Shown here: positions 1-9,149 of the stretch, piece after piece
Layout: the number at the start of each line of letters is the position of its first letter
Position numbering within the stretch: the first letter of the stretch is position 1
Source: JABGQS01 sp963674545
GTDB taxonomy: Bacteria > Bacillota > Clostridia > Christensenellales > SZUA-584
Direction of reading: 5' to 3'
DNA: 64,000 nt
Assembly (NCBI GenBank): GCA_963674545.2
Contig: CAXXFB010000001.1
Location: forward strand, 2,604,001 to 2,668,000
Program-made: the position numbers and the translations under genes
Notes under the pieces: model-generated
The model's input: the letters and a program-made list of their open reading frames with translations, nothing else
Told to the model about the DNA's origin: nothing
The model's database searches: none

Positions 1-1053
1 TTTATAAACGTCAATTATGTTGACGAGTTTTTCGGACAACATAACATGGACAGGGTCATAAAGACAATTGAGATTTACGACCATTTCGGTTTTGATATCA
101 TTTTTAGAAACAGCACGGTCAATTATCTTGACGAATCTGCATTGGATTCAGAAAAATGGCAGGTCACGGACACGCGCACAGACTTGAATGACGGTAATTA
201 TGATGTGATGACCGTCATAACTACGCCGGAAAAGCAGCTGCGGCAGATAAAGCAATACCGTAAAAATACGCCTTTTGAAATCGTTGAAGCCAGCGTGGAA
301 TACTTCATAAAGAACGAGGACGACTTTGCGCAGTTTGTGAAATATCAGCCGCCGGTGCCGCAGTATGACTGCAGCGACACTGCAAGAGCACGCAAAATCC
401 TGGGTGACAGAGGATGCATAGCACCATGGGCACAGGGTGTTTTCAATATGGTAAGTATGCACAGAAAGCTTGACGATTTGCTGCTAGACCCATATCTTAA
501 CCCGGTGTTTTACCACGAAATGATGGACTACTTCGGACAGAGGATGTTTGAAGTAATAAAGCAGTATCAGGAAAACGGTGCAGATATGGTTTCCTGCGGC
601 GGTAACGTTGCGGCTGGAGGAGTTGTAGGCGCTGACTATTTTGCAGAGCACATACTTCCCAGCGAAAAAGCTTTTTTCGCAAAGATAAACGAAACGGGGC
701 TGTACTCAATCTATCATAACTGCGGAGATGCTTCCCATCTATTGCCGCTTTATCCGAAGATCGGCATGAGCATGTATGAGTCTTTGACGCCGGCGCCGTA
801 TGGCGATACAGACCTTGAATATGCGCTTGGTGTAATGCCGAAGCAGATAACGCTTTCAGGCGGATTCGACCAAATATCTCTTCTTCGCTATGGCAGCACT
901 CAGGAAATACGCAGCACAGTAAAAAGGATGATGGAAACAGTAAAGAAACGAGGCAACTTCATAATGGCGGCAACAGATTACTTCAACGAAAACACACCTG
1001 AAGACAAGGTGTTTGAGTTTGTAAAAGCTGCCAGGGAATTTGGAGAGTATTAA
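1..1053 (+). CDS. Uroporphyrinogen decarboxylase/corrinoid methyltransferase family protein, 5' partial
   Basis: The frame is open to the first base of the window, so the N-terminus lies outside; the ATG at 46 is only an internal Met. The C-terminal two thirds carry the features of the URO-D superfamily (MtaA/MtbA-type methylcobamide:CoM methyltransferases): an HNCG motif near 717-728 that in the methyltransferase branch supplies His and Cys for zinc, a glycine-rich GNVAAGGVVG stretch and a TLSGG-type strand near the end. With this motif it is more likely a methyl or demethylation enzyme than haem HemE, but the substrate is unknown. It is followed 70 bases later by an aldolase and then by transporters, probably one operon. 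Confidence 0.75.
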   Translation, partial: FINVNYVDEFFGQHNMDRVIKTIEIYDHFGFDIIFRNSTVNYLDESALDSEKWQVTDTRTDLNDGNYDVMTVITTPEKQLRQIKQYRKNTPFEIVEASVEYFIKNEDDFAQFVKYQPPVPQYDCSDTARARKILGDRGCIAPWAQGVFNMVSMHRKLDDLLLDPYLNPVFYHEMMDYFGQRMFEVIKQYQENGADMVSCGGNVAAGGVVGADYFAEHILPSEKAFFAKINETGLYSIYHNCGDASHLLPLYPKIGMSMYESLTPAPYGDTDLEYALGVMPKQITLSGGFDQISLLRYGSTQEIRSTVKRMMETVKKRGNFIMAATDYFNENTPEDKVFEFVKAAREFGEY

Positions 1054-1123
1054 AAAGACAAACAGCAATTTCAAAGATGATTGCTTAAAATATTAATCAA
1101 ATATAACTTAGGAGGAAAGAACA

Positions 1124-1933
1124 ATGACAGGACAAGACATTCGTTTAAACAGGCTGTTCTCGAAAGGGGAAAACGCTGTTATAATCGCAATCGACCACGG
1201 CTATATGGACGGTCCTATTCCGGGTATGGAGAACATAAAAGAGGCCGCAGGCAAAATAAGTCCGGATTTAGACGCAGTGCTTTTAAGCCCGGGAATGCTT
1301 AAAAACATAGGCGATACGTTCGATTATAAAGGAGCTCCGATACCGGTGGTTCGTCTTAACTGGAGCACGGTGTTCTGTTTTGAATGGGGATATGATCAAT
1401 CTCTTACAACACAGGCGTTCAGTGTAAAAGATGCAGTTGCTTTGGGAGCACAGATAGTACTAGTATCGCTTACGCTCAAAACCGGAAGCGAAGCAACGGA
1501 TGTCAAGAACCTTGAAATCTATTCAAAGCTCTGCAACGAAGCAAGACAGTATGGGTTACCTGTTATAGGCGAATACTTCCCGAACGACAGCGACAACATA
1601 TCCGAAGACGAGATGCACGACCAGGTGCTTCGCGGTACAAGGATACTCGCAGAGCTTGGTGCAGACGCTATAAAAACATTCTATACGCATAAGTTCAAGG
1701 ATGTTGTTGAAGGCTGCCCGATACCGATATTAGGACTCGGCGGACACACCACACCAAACCCGATAGATTCACTTCAGCTTGCTGCGGATGAGATAGCGGA
1801 TGGTGCCAAAGGAGTTGTGTTCGGCAGAAACGCAATCCAAAGAGAAGACCCTATAGCATATCAGAAGGCGCTTATAGAAGTTGTTAAGAGAGGCATGAGC
1901 CCCAAGGATGCTGTAGAGAAATTCAATTTGTAA
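1124..1933 (+). CDS. DhnA/class I fructose-bisphosphate aldolase family protein
   Basis: This 269-residue TIM-barrel protein matches the DhnA/FbaB/LsrF aldolase family. The N-terminal AIDHGYMDGP motif, a central ADAIKTFYT strand holding the expected Schiff-base lysine, and a C-terminal GVVFGRNAIQREDP phosphate-binding region are all present. Members make or break C-C bonds of sugar phosphates (fructose-bisphosphate aldolase, LsrF, or the archaeal AroA'-type synthase). The exact substrate cannot be chosen from sequence. The ATG follows AGGAGGAAAGAAC, a strong ribosome site. Neighbours are a methyltransferase-like gene and carboxylate-type carriers, which suggests a small-carbon catabolic unit rather than glycolysis. 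Confidence 0.8.
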   Translation: MTGQDIRLNRLFSKGENAVIIAIDHGYMDGPIPGMENIKEAAGKISPDLDAVLLSPGMLKNIGDTFDYKGAPIPVVRLNWSTVFCFEWGYDQSLTTQAFSVKDAVALGAQIVLVSLTLKTGSEATDVKNLEIYSKLCNEARQYGLPVIGEYFPNDSDNISEDEMHDQVLRGTRILAELGADAIKTFYTHKFKDVVEGCPIPILGLGGHTTPNPIDSLQLAADEIADGAKGVVFGRNAIQREDPIAYQKALIEVVKRGMSPKDAVEKFNL

Positions 1934-1945
1934 CAGAAGATCACA

Positions 1946-1974
1946 AGGCCGGGGAAGATTGGCTTTCCCGGCCT
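1946..1974 (+). terminator. Intercistronic hairpin after the aldolase gene
   Basis: A 12-bp stem (one G-U pair) starting AGGCCGGGGAAG closes on CTTTCCCGGCCT, 13 bases after the stop codon. No U-tract follows, so it is more likely a partial terminator or mRNA-stabilising hairpin that sets aldolase expression above that of the transporters. Confidence 0.55.
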
Positions 1975-2011
1975 AAAATATAATACGCTGCTTAGGTTAT
2001 AAGGAGGAATT

Positions 2012-2953
2012 TTGAAAGGACTTTTTACATCTTTTGAAGTAGTAATCCCTATTTTTTTGCTCATAGCACTTGGTTACTTTCTAAGGAAGATAAAACTACT
2101 CGACGGCAACACTATCGAGAAATTAAACAATCTAGTTTTCAACGTGTTGTTTCCAATAATGATTTTCAACAGCCTTTACGATGCGTCATTAAGCCAGACA
2201 AAATTCACCGGAGTGATAATCTTTTCTGTGGCGTATCTTATAGTTATATTTGCGCTAAGTCTTATTATTATCCCACGACTGGAAAAACAGGATGCAAAAA
2301 GAAGCGTGCTTATACAAAGCTGGTTTCGTGCTTTCACGATGCTTTTCGGCTTTGCGATAATAACAAGTCTATACGGACAGGACAGCACTGCAATAATTGC
2401 AATAGTTGTTGCGGTCGCTGTGCCTATTAGAAACGTTCTGGGTGTGGTAACGCTGGAGCTATACGGCAAAGACAAATCAAACGTAAAAAAGATGCTGGTC
2501 AACATCATTAAAAACCCGCTTATAATAGGCTGTGTTCTTGGCCTTGCCGCTATGTCGATAGATTTTGAGATGCCGTATGTTATAAGCAAACCGCTGGGCG
2601 ACATATCAAAAGTAGGCTCGCCACTGGCGCTTATCACACTTGGTGCGTTTTTTGAATTTTCACAGATAAAAAAGAACATCAAGCCGCTGCTTGTCGGTCT
2701 GCTTGGCAGGATGATAATAACCCCTGTAATATTTATGGTGATTGCAATACTGTTCGGTTTTCGTGATATCGAACTGGTGACGATACTGATGGTAGTCGGT
2801 GTTCCTGTAGGTACGGCAACTTTCGTAATGTCGCACCAGATGGGCGGCGACTCAGAGCTTGCTGCCCAGTTAATCGTTCTTGGAACCTGTGTTTCCGCTG
2901 TGACGATATTTTTATGGATATTTGTGCTGAAGAACCTTGCGCTTATAGCGTAG
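2012..2953 (+). CDS. AEC family transporter (auxin efflux carrier/malate permease type)
   Basis: A 313-residue polytopic membrane protein with about ten hydrophobic segments in the 5+5 layout of the AEC family (PF03547). Bacterial members such as MleP/MdcF move malate, malonate or other carboxylates. It starts with TTG, supported by AAGGAGG five bases upstream and no better ATG nearby. It is a close paralogue of the next gene (shared PVFLLVGLGY/PIFLLIALGY openings, NIIKNP motif, and MAQQMGGD/MSHQMGGD near the C-terminus), so this pair arose by tandem duplication. Confidence 0.88.
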   Translation: MKGLFTSFEVVIPIFLLIALGYFLRKIKLLDGNTIEKLNNLVFNVLFPIMIFNSLYDASLSQTKFTGVIIFSVAYLIVIFALSLIIIPRLEKQDAKRSVLIQSWFRAFTMLFGFAIITSLYGQDSTAIIAIVVAVAVPIRNVLGVVTLELYGKDKSNVKKMLVNIIKNPLIIGCVLGLAAMSIDFEMPYVISKPLGDISKVGSPLALITLGAFFEFSQIKKNIKPLLVGLLGRMIITPVIFMVIAILFGFRDIELVTILMVVGVPVGTATFVMSHQMGGDSELAAQLIVLGTCVSAVTIFLWIFVLKNLALIA

Positions 2954-3002
2954 CGGGGCTTAGCATCATATAAATTTTATAAGCTAAAGAAAGGAATATA
3001 GT

Positions 3003-3941
3003 TTGGAAGCAATTACTTTATCTTTAAGAGTTATAACGCCTGTTTTTCTGCTGGTAGGCCTTGGGTATCTTCTTAAGAGGCTCGGTTTTTTTGCAGGCGA
3101 TACCTTAAAGAAAATGATAGAGCTCACATTCAAGGTCTTCCTTGCTGTGATGATATTCAATAACCTATACAAAACGACGATAGAGCAGGCACTTAATGGC
3201 CCGGTTATGCTCTTTGCCGCTGGCTATGTTATAAGCGCCTTTATACTGTGTATGATAATAATACCGAGGATAGAAAAAAGCAATCCTAAAAGAAGCTCGA
3301 TGGTACAGGGGATATTCCGCAGCAATAATCTTATGCTGGGAATACCGATAATCTCTGCATTGTGCGGTGACGAGAACCTTGGTCTCATGACCATGGTAAT
3401 AGCCGTGGTCGTTCCAATCTACAACTCGTTGGGTGTAGTTGCTCTGGAAGTCTTCAATGGCCAGAAGCTAAGCCCAAAAGCGATTTTACTCAATATTATA
3501 AAGAACCCTTTCGTTGCAGCGTCGATACTTGGTATAATAGCATTGGTCACTGGGCTGAAGCTGCCTAGGGTTATTGAAAAGCCGCTCTCGGACCTTTCCG
3601 GCGTAGCTATTCCACTGGCGCTTATACTTCTGGGCGGATATATAGACTTCAGTGCGGTCAAAGGCTCTGTCAGGAACATAGTGATTAGTGTTGCGGGAAG
3701 GCTTGTTGTTATTCCCGCTGTTTTCATTGGTCTTGCTGTACTGCTTGGTTTTCGCGGACCGGAGCTTGTAACGCTTATGGGCACAATAGCTGCGCCTACT
3801 GCAACAGCATCGTTTATAATGGCTCAGCAGATGGGCGGAGACGCGGACCTTGCAGCACATATTGTAGTGTTTAGTACGCTGTTTTCAGCCGGGACGATGT
3901 TCGTATGGATATTCCTGCTTAAATATTTTGCACTTTTCTAG
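3003..3941 (+). CDS. AEC family transporter, tandem paralogue
   Basis: A 312-residue carrier with the same length, topology and signature positions as the preceding gene: NIIKNP in the middle, and a QQMGGDADLAAHIVVFSTL C-terminal stretch. It starts with TTG at 3003 behind AAAGAAAGGAA. Two AEC copies in tandem may form a heteromer or import and export different carboxylates. The substrate is not predictable. Confidence 0.87.
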   Translation: MEAITLSLRVITPVFLLVGLGYLLKRLGFFAGDTLKKMIELTFKVFLAVMIFNNLYKTTIEQALNGPVMLFAAGYVISAFILCMIIIPRIEKSNPKRSSMVQGIFRSNNLMLGIPIISALCGDENLGLMTMVIAVVVPIYNSLGVVALEVFNGQKLSPKAILLNIIKNPFVAASILGIIALVTGLKLPRVIEKPLSDLSGVAIPLALILLGGYIDFSAVKGSVRNIVISVAGRLVVIPAVFIGLAVLLGFRGPELVTLMGTIAAPTATASFIMAQQMGGDADLAAHIVVFSTLFSAGTMFVWIFLLKYFALF

Positions 3942-3956
3942 AAAGAGAGAATATTG

Positions 3957-4907
3957 ATGAAAGCGTTTCTAAAAAACAACCTTTTCATACTGCTTATAAT
4001 AGCTGTACTTGTTTTCTCAATATTCGTACCCGGTCCGGGCATGCTTGTGAAAAAGGTTGAGAACATAACTCTTTACCTTACTTTTATAGCAATGTTTGCG
4101 TCCGGACTTGGACTGTCGCTTACTAATATAAAGGACGGATTTCGTGACTGGAAGAGCATTATATTCAGCTTTCTATCAGTCTATCTTATATTTCCTCTGG
4201 TTACGATAGCTCTGATGTTTGCGATCAAAACAACGCAGGGAGATATATTTATAGGAAGCATGATACTGGCGGCGCAGTCGTCAACGCTGGCTTCTGCGGT
4301 CGTGTTTACCGCTAGTGCAAACGGCAACGTTCCGCTGGCGCTTATAATAACTATAATAAACAACATCACATCTGCTGTGCTGACTCCGCTTGTGCTCAAA
4401 GTCACGCTGTCGCTCAGTGAACCCGTATCTTTTAGTGCAGGCGAGATGATAATAAAGCTGCTTTTAGCGCTTGTATTACCCATAATACTTGCACAGATAC
4501 TGCGCAGACTGATGGGTAAAAAGGTCGAGAGGATATCTCCGTACAGAAAAATCGTTTCAATGTTTGTTGTGCTGGTCATCGTACTGTCCGGAGCGTCAGC
4601 AGCAGCGGAGCATATAAAGAAAAATGTGAGCACTGCGCTGCTCGTAATATTGATTGTAGCAGGTTTGCATATAATTATGCTTCTGATATCAATGCTGTAT
4701 CTTAAACTGACTAAAGCAGGCAAAGAGAGTAAAGCAGCGGTGCTTTTCACATCAACACAGAAAACACTGCCGGCATCGCTTCTTATATGGGAGAGCTATT
4801 TTCCGTCATATCTGCTTGCGCCGCTTGTGCTTGTGCTGCACCATATAACCCAGCTTCTTATAGACTCGTTTGTCGTAAGCAGACTTACAAGGAGGAACAA
4901 AGAATGA
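3957..4907 (+). CDS. Bile acid:sodium symporter (BASS)-like family transporter
   Basis: A membrane protein of about 316 residues with nine to ten hydrophobic helices. It contains the FASGLGLSLTNIKDGFRDWK and AAQSSTLASAVVFTASANGN segments typical of the SBF/BASS fold (PF01758/PF13593). It has the same two-inverted-repeat architecture as AEC carriers but belongs to a different family. Bacterial members import organic anions such as 2-oxoacids or pantoate. The start is either TTG 3954 or ATG 3957; ATG has the better spacing to AAAGAGAGA. Its stop overlaps the next start (ATGA), so the two are translationally coupled. Confidence 0.82.
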   Translation: MKAFLKNNLFILLIIAVLVFSIFVPGPGMLVKKVENITLYLTFIAMFASGLGLSLTNIKDGFRDWKSIIFSFLSVYLIFPLVTIALMFAIKTTQGDIFIGSMILAAQSSTLASAVVFTASANGNVPLALIITIINNITSAVLTPLVLKVTLSLSEPVSFSAGEMIIKLLLALVLPIILAQILRRLMGKKVERISPYRKIVSMFVVLVIVLSGASAAAEHIKKNVSTALLVILIVAGLHIIMLLISMLYLKLTKAGKESKAAVLFTSTQKTLPASLLIWESYFPSYLLAPLVLVLHHITQLLIDSFVVSRLTRRNKE

Positions 4908-6244
4908 AGATGAACAAACATGAATTTACCGAATTTGCGAAAGCTGCCGGTAGTGAAGCTATAAAGCTTCGTAAAGACTTTCATAAACACGCAGAAAAAG
5001 CCTGGACGGAATTCCGAACGGCTTCCATATTAGCGCAGAGGTTCAGCGATCTCGGATTCAGAGTAACAGCAGGCAAGGCGCTGTTTGCGGGAGAGCGTGA
5101 GAACCTTCCGCCTGCCGAAGAACTGCAAGCATGTTATAACCGAGCGCTGGATGAAGGAGCTCCGCTGGAGTGGCTGAAACCTATGCAGGGAGGATATACA
5201 GGAGTTGTCGCAGAGATAGGCAGCGGTGAGCCTATAACGGCAATGCGCTTCGATATCGATGCTCTTCCGTTCGCGGAGTGTCAGGAGGAGGGTTACCGAC
5301 CGTCCGATTTAGGATATGCTTCCGGGCACGAAGATGCGTGCCACAGCTGCGGCCACGACGGACACGCTTCGATGGCATACGGTGTGGCAAAGGTGCTGAA
5401 GCAGTTTGAAAGCAGCATAAAAGGAACTATAAGACTGGTGATCCAGCCGGCGGAAGAGGGCGTGCAGGGAGCAGAGCCAATGGTGCGTGCCGGCGTAATG
5501 GACGGCGTATCAACGGTGTTCGCGGCGCATCTTAGCAGCGAACTTAAAACAGGAAGCATAGGCAACTTCAAAAAGAAATGGGCAAGCGGCCAGAAATTCG
5601 ATATAGAACTTTTCGGAAAGGCAGCGCATTCGGGCTGTCACCCGGAGGGCGGTATAAATACGATGCTTGCAGCCGCTGTTATAATACAAAACCTCTATGC
5701 ACTGCCAAGGAACTCTGCAGGTTTCACTCGTGTAAACGTCGGCAAAATGAGAGCCGGAACAGCAAGGAACAGCATATCTCCATATGCTTATATGATGGCG
5801 GAGACAAGAGCGGAAACGGATGATATCAATAATAAATTATATGAGCATGCGCTGAAGATAATAGAGAACGGTGCAAAGATGCATGGCTGTGAATATAAGG
5901 TTATACCTAAAGGAAAAGCAGTTTCGGCAAAGGGCGATGAAGAATTGATAGAGAAGGTAAAGGAACTGGTTCTTCAGCTTGGAGACATCGAAATATACGA
6001 AGATGCTTCACCCAACGATGGTGGATGCGAAGACTATACGAGGATGATGCAGGCTGTGCAGAACGCCGGAGGCAAGGCGGTTCACTTCTATGTCGGTGCG
6101 GATTTCAGAAGCGAAGAGTCGTGGGAGCCAGAGCACAGGGATATGAGCATATCTCTGCACTCCAGCCGTTTCGATATAAATGAAAAAGCGCTTGTTTACG
6201 GCACTCAGGCGCTCTCGTGGATACTGTTGAACATGAATCAATAA
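4904..6244 (+). CDS. M20 family amidohydrolase, AbgA-like (aminobenzoyl-glutamate hydrolase type)
   Basis: A 446-residue M20 metallohydrolase. The metal-site motifs are visible: DIDALPF, CGHDGH, QPAEEGVQGAE and AAHL. The extended N-terminal region around the PxxLEWLKPMQGG segment and the overall size resemble AbgA, the subunit of p-aminobenzoyl-glutamate hydrolase, more than the IAA-amino-acid hydrolases. It should cleave an N-acyl or N-aroyl amino acid in the cytoplasm. The ATG at 4904 overlaps the previous stop and is preceded by AGGAGG; an upstream in-frame extension inside the transporter gene is unlikely. Linked carriers may import its substrate or export its product. No AbgB-like partner is visible. 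Confidence 0.8.
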   Translation: MKMNKHEFTEFAKAAGSEAIKLRKDFHKHAEKAWTEFRTASILAQRFSDLGFRVTAGKALFAGERENLPPAEELQACYNRALDEGAPLEWLKPMQGGYTGVVAEIGSGEPITAMRFDIDALPFAECQEEGYRPSDLGYASGHEDACHSCGHDGHASMAYGVAKVLKQFESSIKGTIRLVIQPAEEGVQGAEPMVRAGVMDGVSTVFAAHLSSELKTGSIGNFKKKWASGQKFDIELFGKAAHSGCHPEGGINTMLAAAVIIQNLYALPRNSAGFTRVNVGKMRAGTARNSISPYAYMMAETRAETDDINNKLYEHALKIIENGAKMHGCEYKVIPKGKAVSAKGDEELIEKVKELVLQLGDIEIYEDASPNDGGCEDYTRMMQAVQNAGGKAVHFYVGADFRSEESWEPEHRDMSISLHSSRFDINEKALVYGTQALSWILLNMNQ

Positions 6245-6259
6245 AATGCTGATAAAAAC

Positions 6260-6288
6260 GCCTCCGCAATTTAAACGGAGGCCTTTTT
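6260..6288 (+). terminator. Rho-independent terminator after the amidohydrolase operon
   Basis: GCCTCCG and CGGAGGC form a 7-bp stem around a 9-base loop and are followed by CTTTTTAT. It lies 15 bases after the stop codon and closes the first operon. Confidence 0.85.
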
Positions 6289-6388
6289 ATATTGCACCGC
6301 TGGATTTGTGCTATTGCAGACAAACCTATATAATAATATATAACAGGTAAAATTTGAGCTGTGAAATCAAAAAGAAAGGGTGTTATAT

Positions 6389-8563
6389 TTGAACGATAAT
6401 TCTGACAAGACAAACAGCCATGAAGATATGCACGACGGGCATATAGAGAAAATGGAACATATGCACAGCGAACTTGATAACAGTCACGAGCATATGGATC
6501 ACGAGCATATTAGCCATGACGACAGCGAACATGAACATATGGAGTATAAGCATATGAGCCATGGAAACAGCAGCCATGAACATATGGGTCACGATATGAA
6601 TAGCGGCCATTCCGGACACGACCATCATGCAATGATGGTAAAAGATTTTAGAAAACGCTTCTTTATATCATTGATAATTACCGTTCCTGTGCTGATACTT
6701 TCGCCGATGATACAAGGTTTCTTAGGGATAGACTTAAGGTTCACGGGAGACTCCTACATACTTTTTGCACTTGCAACGCTGCTTTTTATTTACGGAGGCA
6801 AGCCTTTCTTTAAAGGTGCAAAAGATGAACTTGGTAAAAAAGCTCCTGCGATGATGACGCTGATAGCTTTTGCGATATCGGTGGCGTATGTATACAGTTC
6901 CCTGACGGTATTCGTTCTAAAGGGTAGCGATTTTTTCTGGGAGCTTGCAACTCTTCTCGTGATAATGCTGCTTGGCCACTGGATAGAGATGAAATCAGTT
7001 ATGGGAGCTTCCAAAGCTCTTGATGAACTTGTTAAGCTTATGCCTCAGCAGGCGCACCTTATCAAAGACAACGGCGAGACCGCAGAAATACCTGTCGAAG
7101 AATTGAAAAAGGGCGATGAAGTGCTTGTAAAGCCGGGTGAAAAGATCCCTATAGACGGAGAGGTGTTTGAAGGCAGCAGCGACGTAAATGAAGCTATGAT
7201 AACAGGGGAATCCGTTCCTGTAAGTAAAAGCACCGGGGACGAGATCATAGGCGGGGCTATAAACGGAGAAGGCATACTTAAGTTCAAAGTCGGTAAAACA
7301 GGAGAAGACACTTTCCTTTCACAGGTCATAAAGCTGGTAAGAGAAGCCCAGGAGTCAAAGTCGGGTACTCAAAGGCTTGCAGACAAAGCCGCCAGACTGC
7401 TTTTCTATATTGCGATGAGCGCAGGTATCATAACTGCTCTAGTATGGGCGTTTATCGGAAAAGATATAAACTTCGTGATCGAAAGGGCAGTTACTGTTAT
7501 AGTTATATGCTGCCCGCATGCCTTGGGGCTGGCGGTACCGCTGGTTACGTCCGTTTCGACCAGCATCGCAGCAAAAAACGGGCTGCTCATAAGAAATCGT
7601 GCGTCATTTGAGAATGCAAGAAAACTTAATACTGTTGTATTTGATAAGACGGGCACGCTGACACAAGGCGAGTTTGGAGTAACTGATATCATAGAAGCTA
7701 GCGTATCAAAAGAGGAACTGTTGACAGTCGCATATTCAGTAGAGGTCAATTCAGAGCACCCGCTTGCAAAGGGCATTGTAAAAGAAGCACAGCAGCAGGG
7801 GCTTAAGCAAAAAGAGGTGAGCGAATATAAGACGCTGCCGGGCAAAGGGCTTGGCGCAAAGATAGATAGCAAGCAGATAATGGTGGTAAGCCCCGGATTT
7901 ATGCAGAGCAGCAATATAGATTTCGATGAAGAAAAGTTCGGGCAGCTTGCATCACAAGGCAAGACTGTAACGTTCGTATTGCAGGAAGAAAAGCTTCTTG
8001 GAATGATAGCGCTTGCAGACATAGTACGCGACTCTGCAAAACAGGCTGTTGACACACTGAAAAGAATGAGCGTAGAGTCGATAATGCTGACTGGCGACAA
8101 CGAAAAAGCTGCCGCTTATGTCGGCAGGCAAATAGGGATAGACAGAGTCATAGCACAGGTGCTGCCCCAGCAAAAAGCGCAGAAGATAGAAGAGCTTAAA
8201 AACGAAGGCAAGACAGTTGCAATGACAGGAGACGGAATAAACGATGCGCCGTCGCTGGCAAAGGCAGACCTTGGCATAGCTATAGGAGCAGGCACAGACG
8301 TAGCCATAGAGACAGCCGATGTAATACTTGTAAGAAGCAACCCGAATGACGTAGTCAACATACTTAAACTATCAAAGGCTATATACAGAAAGATGGTGCA
8401 GAACCTTGTATGGGCTACAGGGTATAATGCTGTGGCGCTGCCTCTCGCTGCAGGGGTGCTATACAGCGCCGGAGTAACCCTTAGCCCAGCTGTGGGTGCG
8501 GTGCTCATGTCGCTGAGTACAGTCATCGTTGCGATTAATGCAAGGCTGCTCAAGATAAAATAA
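6389..8563 (+). CDS. copB: P1B-type heavy-metal ATPase, CopB-like (CPH motif) with His-rich N-terminus
   Basis: A copper/silver-type exporting ATPase of about 724 residues. The first ~80 residues are extremely rich in His, Met, Asp and Glu with no CxxC metal-binding domain, as in CopB. Then come the membrane helices, a TGES actuator motif, the transmembrane CPH motif (VICCPHALGL) that marks the P1B-3 group, DKTGT with the phosphorylated Asp, the HP motif (SEHPLAKG) and GDGINDAP. Family knowledge gives Cu(I), Cu(II) or Ag(I) efflux; which one is inference. TTG at 6389 is preferred because the GTG at 6380 overlaps the AAAGAAAGGG ribosome site. It leads an operon with a two-component system. Confidence 0.9.
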   Translation: MNDNSDKTNSHEDMHDGHIEKMEHMHSELDNSHEHMDHEHISHDDSEHEHMEYKHMSHGNSSHEHMGHDMNSGHSGHDHHAMMVKDFRKRFFISLIITVPVLILSPMIQGFLGIDLRFTGDSYILFALATLLFIYGGKPFFKGAKDELGKKAPAMMTLIAFAISVAYVYSSLTVFVLKGSDFFWELATLLVIMLLGHWIEMKSVMGASKALDELVKLMPQQAHLIKDNGETAEIPVEELKKGDEVLVKPGEKIPIDGEVFEGSSDVNEAMITGESVPVSKSTGDEIIGGAINGEGILKFKVGKTGEDTFLSQVIKLVREAQESKSGTQRLADKAARLLFYIAMSAGIITALVWAFIGKDINFVIERAVTVIVICCPHALGLAVPLVTSVSTSIAAKNGLLIRNRASFENARKLNTVVFDKTGTLTQGEFGVTDIIEASVSKEELLTVAYSVEVNSEHPLAKGIVKEAQQQGLKQKEVSEYKTLPGKGLGAKIDSKQIMVVSPGFMQSSNIDFDEEKFGQLASQGKTVTFVLQEEKLLGMIALADIVRDSAKQAVDTLKRMSVESIMLTGDNEKAAAYVGRQIGIDRVIAQVLPQQKAQKIEELKNEGKTVAMTGDGINDAPSLAKADLGIAIGAGTDVAIETADVILVRSNPNDVVNILKLSKAIYRKMVQNLVWATGYNAVALPLAAGVLYSAGVTLSPAVGAVLMSLSTVIVAINARLLKIK

Positions 8564-8585
8564 TTTTTCGAATCAAACTTCTGGT

Positions 8586-8616
8586 ATCTCCGCTAAACTC
8601 GGCGGAGATTTTTTAT
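8586..8616 (+). terminator. Terminator after the P-type ATPase gene
   Basis: ATCTCCGC pairs with GCGGAGAT over an 8-base loop, followed by TTTTTATT. It separates the ATPase from the small membrane protein genes and may allow partial read-through or a separate downstream promoter. Confidence 0.85.
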
Positions 8617-8696
8617 TAAAAAAATTTTCCCAATCATATTTCTGCCATATTTATATTTCATAATAAAGATATCAAATAAGTAATGGAGGTTTGAAT

Positions 8697-8879
8697 ATGT
8701 ATATTTTCTTACTGTTACTGATTGGAGCAGGTATATTCATATGGTTTGCGGCAAGGAACTCTAAAAGCTTCAAAATGCCGGGAAGGAAAAGCCCGCAGGA
8801 GATACTGGACGAACGGTTCGCAAGCGGAGAGATCGACGAAGAGACTTATAGAAAAATGAAAGAAGCAATGAAAGGATAG
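8697..8879 (+). CDS. Small SHOCT-domain membrane protein
   Basis: A 60-residue protein with one N-terminal transmembrane helix (about residues 1-18), a short basic linker and a C-terminal SHOCT domain (PQEILDERFASGEIDEETY). SHOCT domains are short C-terminal helical hairpins in bacterial membrane proteins, thought to mediate oligomerisation. The ATG at 8697 sits six bases from GGAGGT; a TTG at 8691 would be too close. A second SHOCT protein follows. Confidence 0.8.
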   Translation: MYIFLLLLIGAGIFIWFAARNSKSFKMPGRKSPQEILDERFASGEIDEETYRKMKEAMKG

Positions 8880-8892
8880 GGGGAAACAGGAA

Positions 8893-9147
8893 ATGATGCA
8901 TTCGGGAAGATTTTTTTATGATGGTATGCTGTGGGGACACGGCGTTTTAGGCAGTGTATGGTTCTGGCTTATAGTTGTTGGAGTGGTAGTTGCGCTTGCA
9001 GCCGCTATCTATCTGATAACAAAAAACAGAAGCGTGCCAAAAGCAAATCTGGAAGCGATTGAGATACTCGATTCGAAATTCGCTAAAGGCGAGATAACGT
9101 TTGAAGAGTATACAATGCGCAAGAACGTGATTAACGAAGGCAGGTGA
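8893..9147 (+). CDS. Small SHOCT-domain membrane protein, second copy
   Basis: An 84-residue protein with a His/Met/Trp-containing N-terminus (MMHSGRFFYDGMLWGHG), one transmembrane helix (about 22-44) and a C-terminal SHOCT domain (ILDSKFAKGEITFEEYTMRK). Such proteins often lie near copper or stress genes in Firmicutes. It is 13 bases from the first SHOCT gene and almost touches the next gene. The His and Met residues before the helix could touch metal; this is inference. Confidence 0.78.
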   Translation: MMHSGRFFYDGMLWGHGVLGSVWFWLIVVGVVVALAAAIYLITKNRSVPKANLEAIEILDSKFAKGEITFEEYTMRKNVINEGR

Positions 9148-9149
9148 AT

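Noticed and set aside
4787..4903. In-frame extension upstream of the AbgA-like hydrolase
   Set aside because: It lies inside the transporter gene, lacks family similarity, and the ATG at 4904 has AGGAGG and an ATGA overlap.
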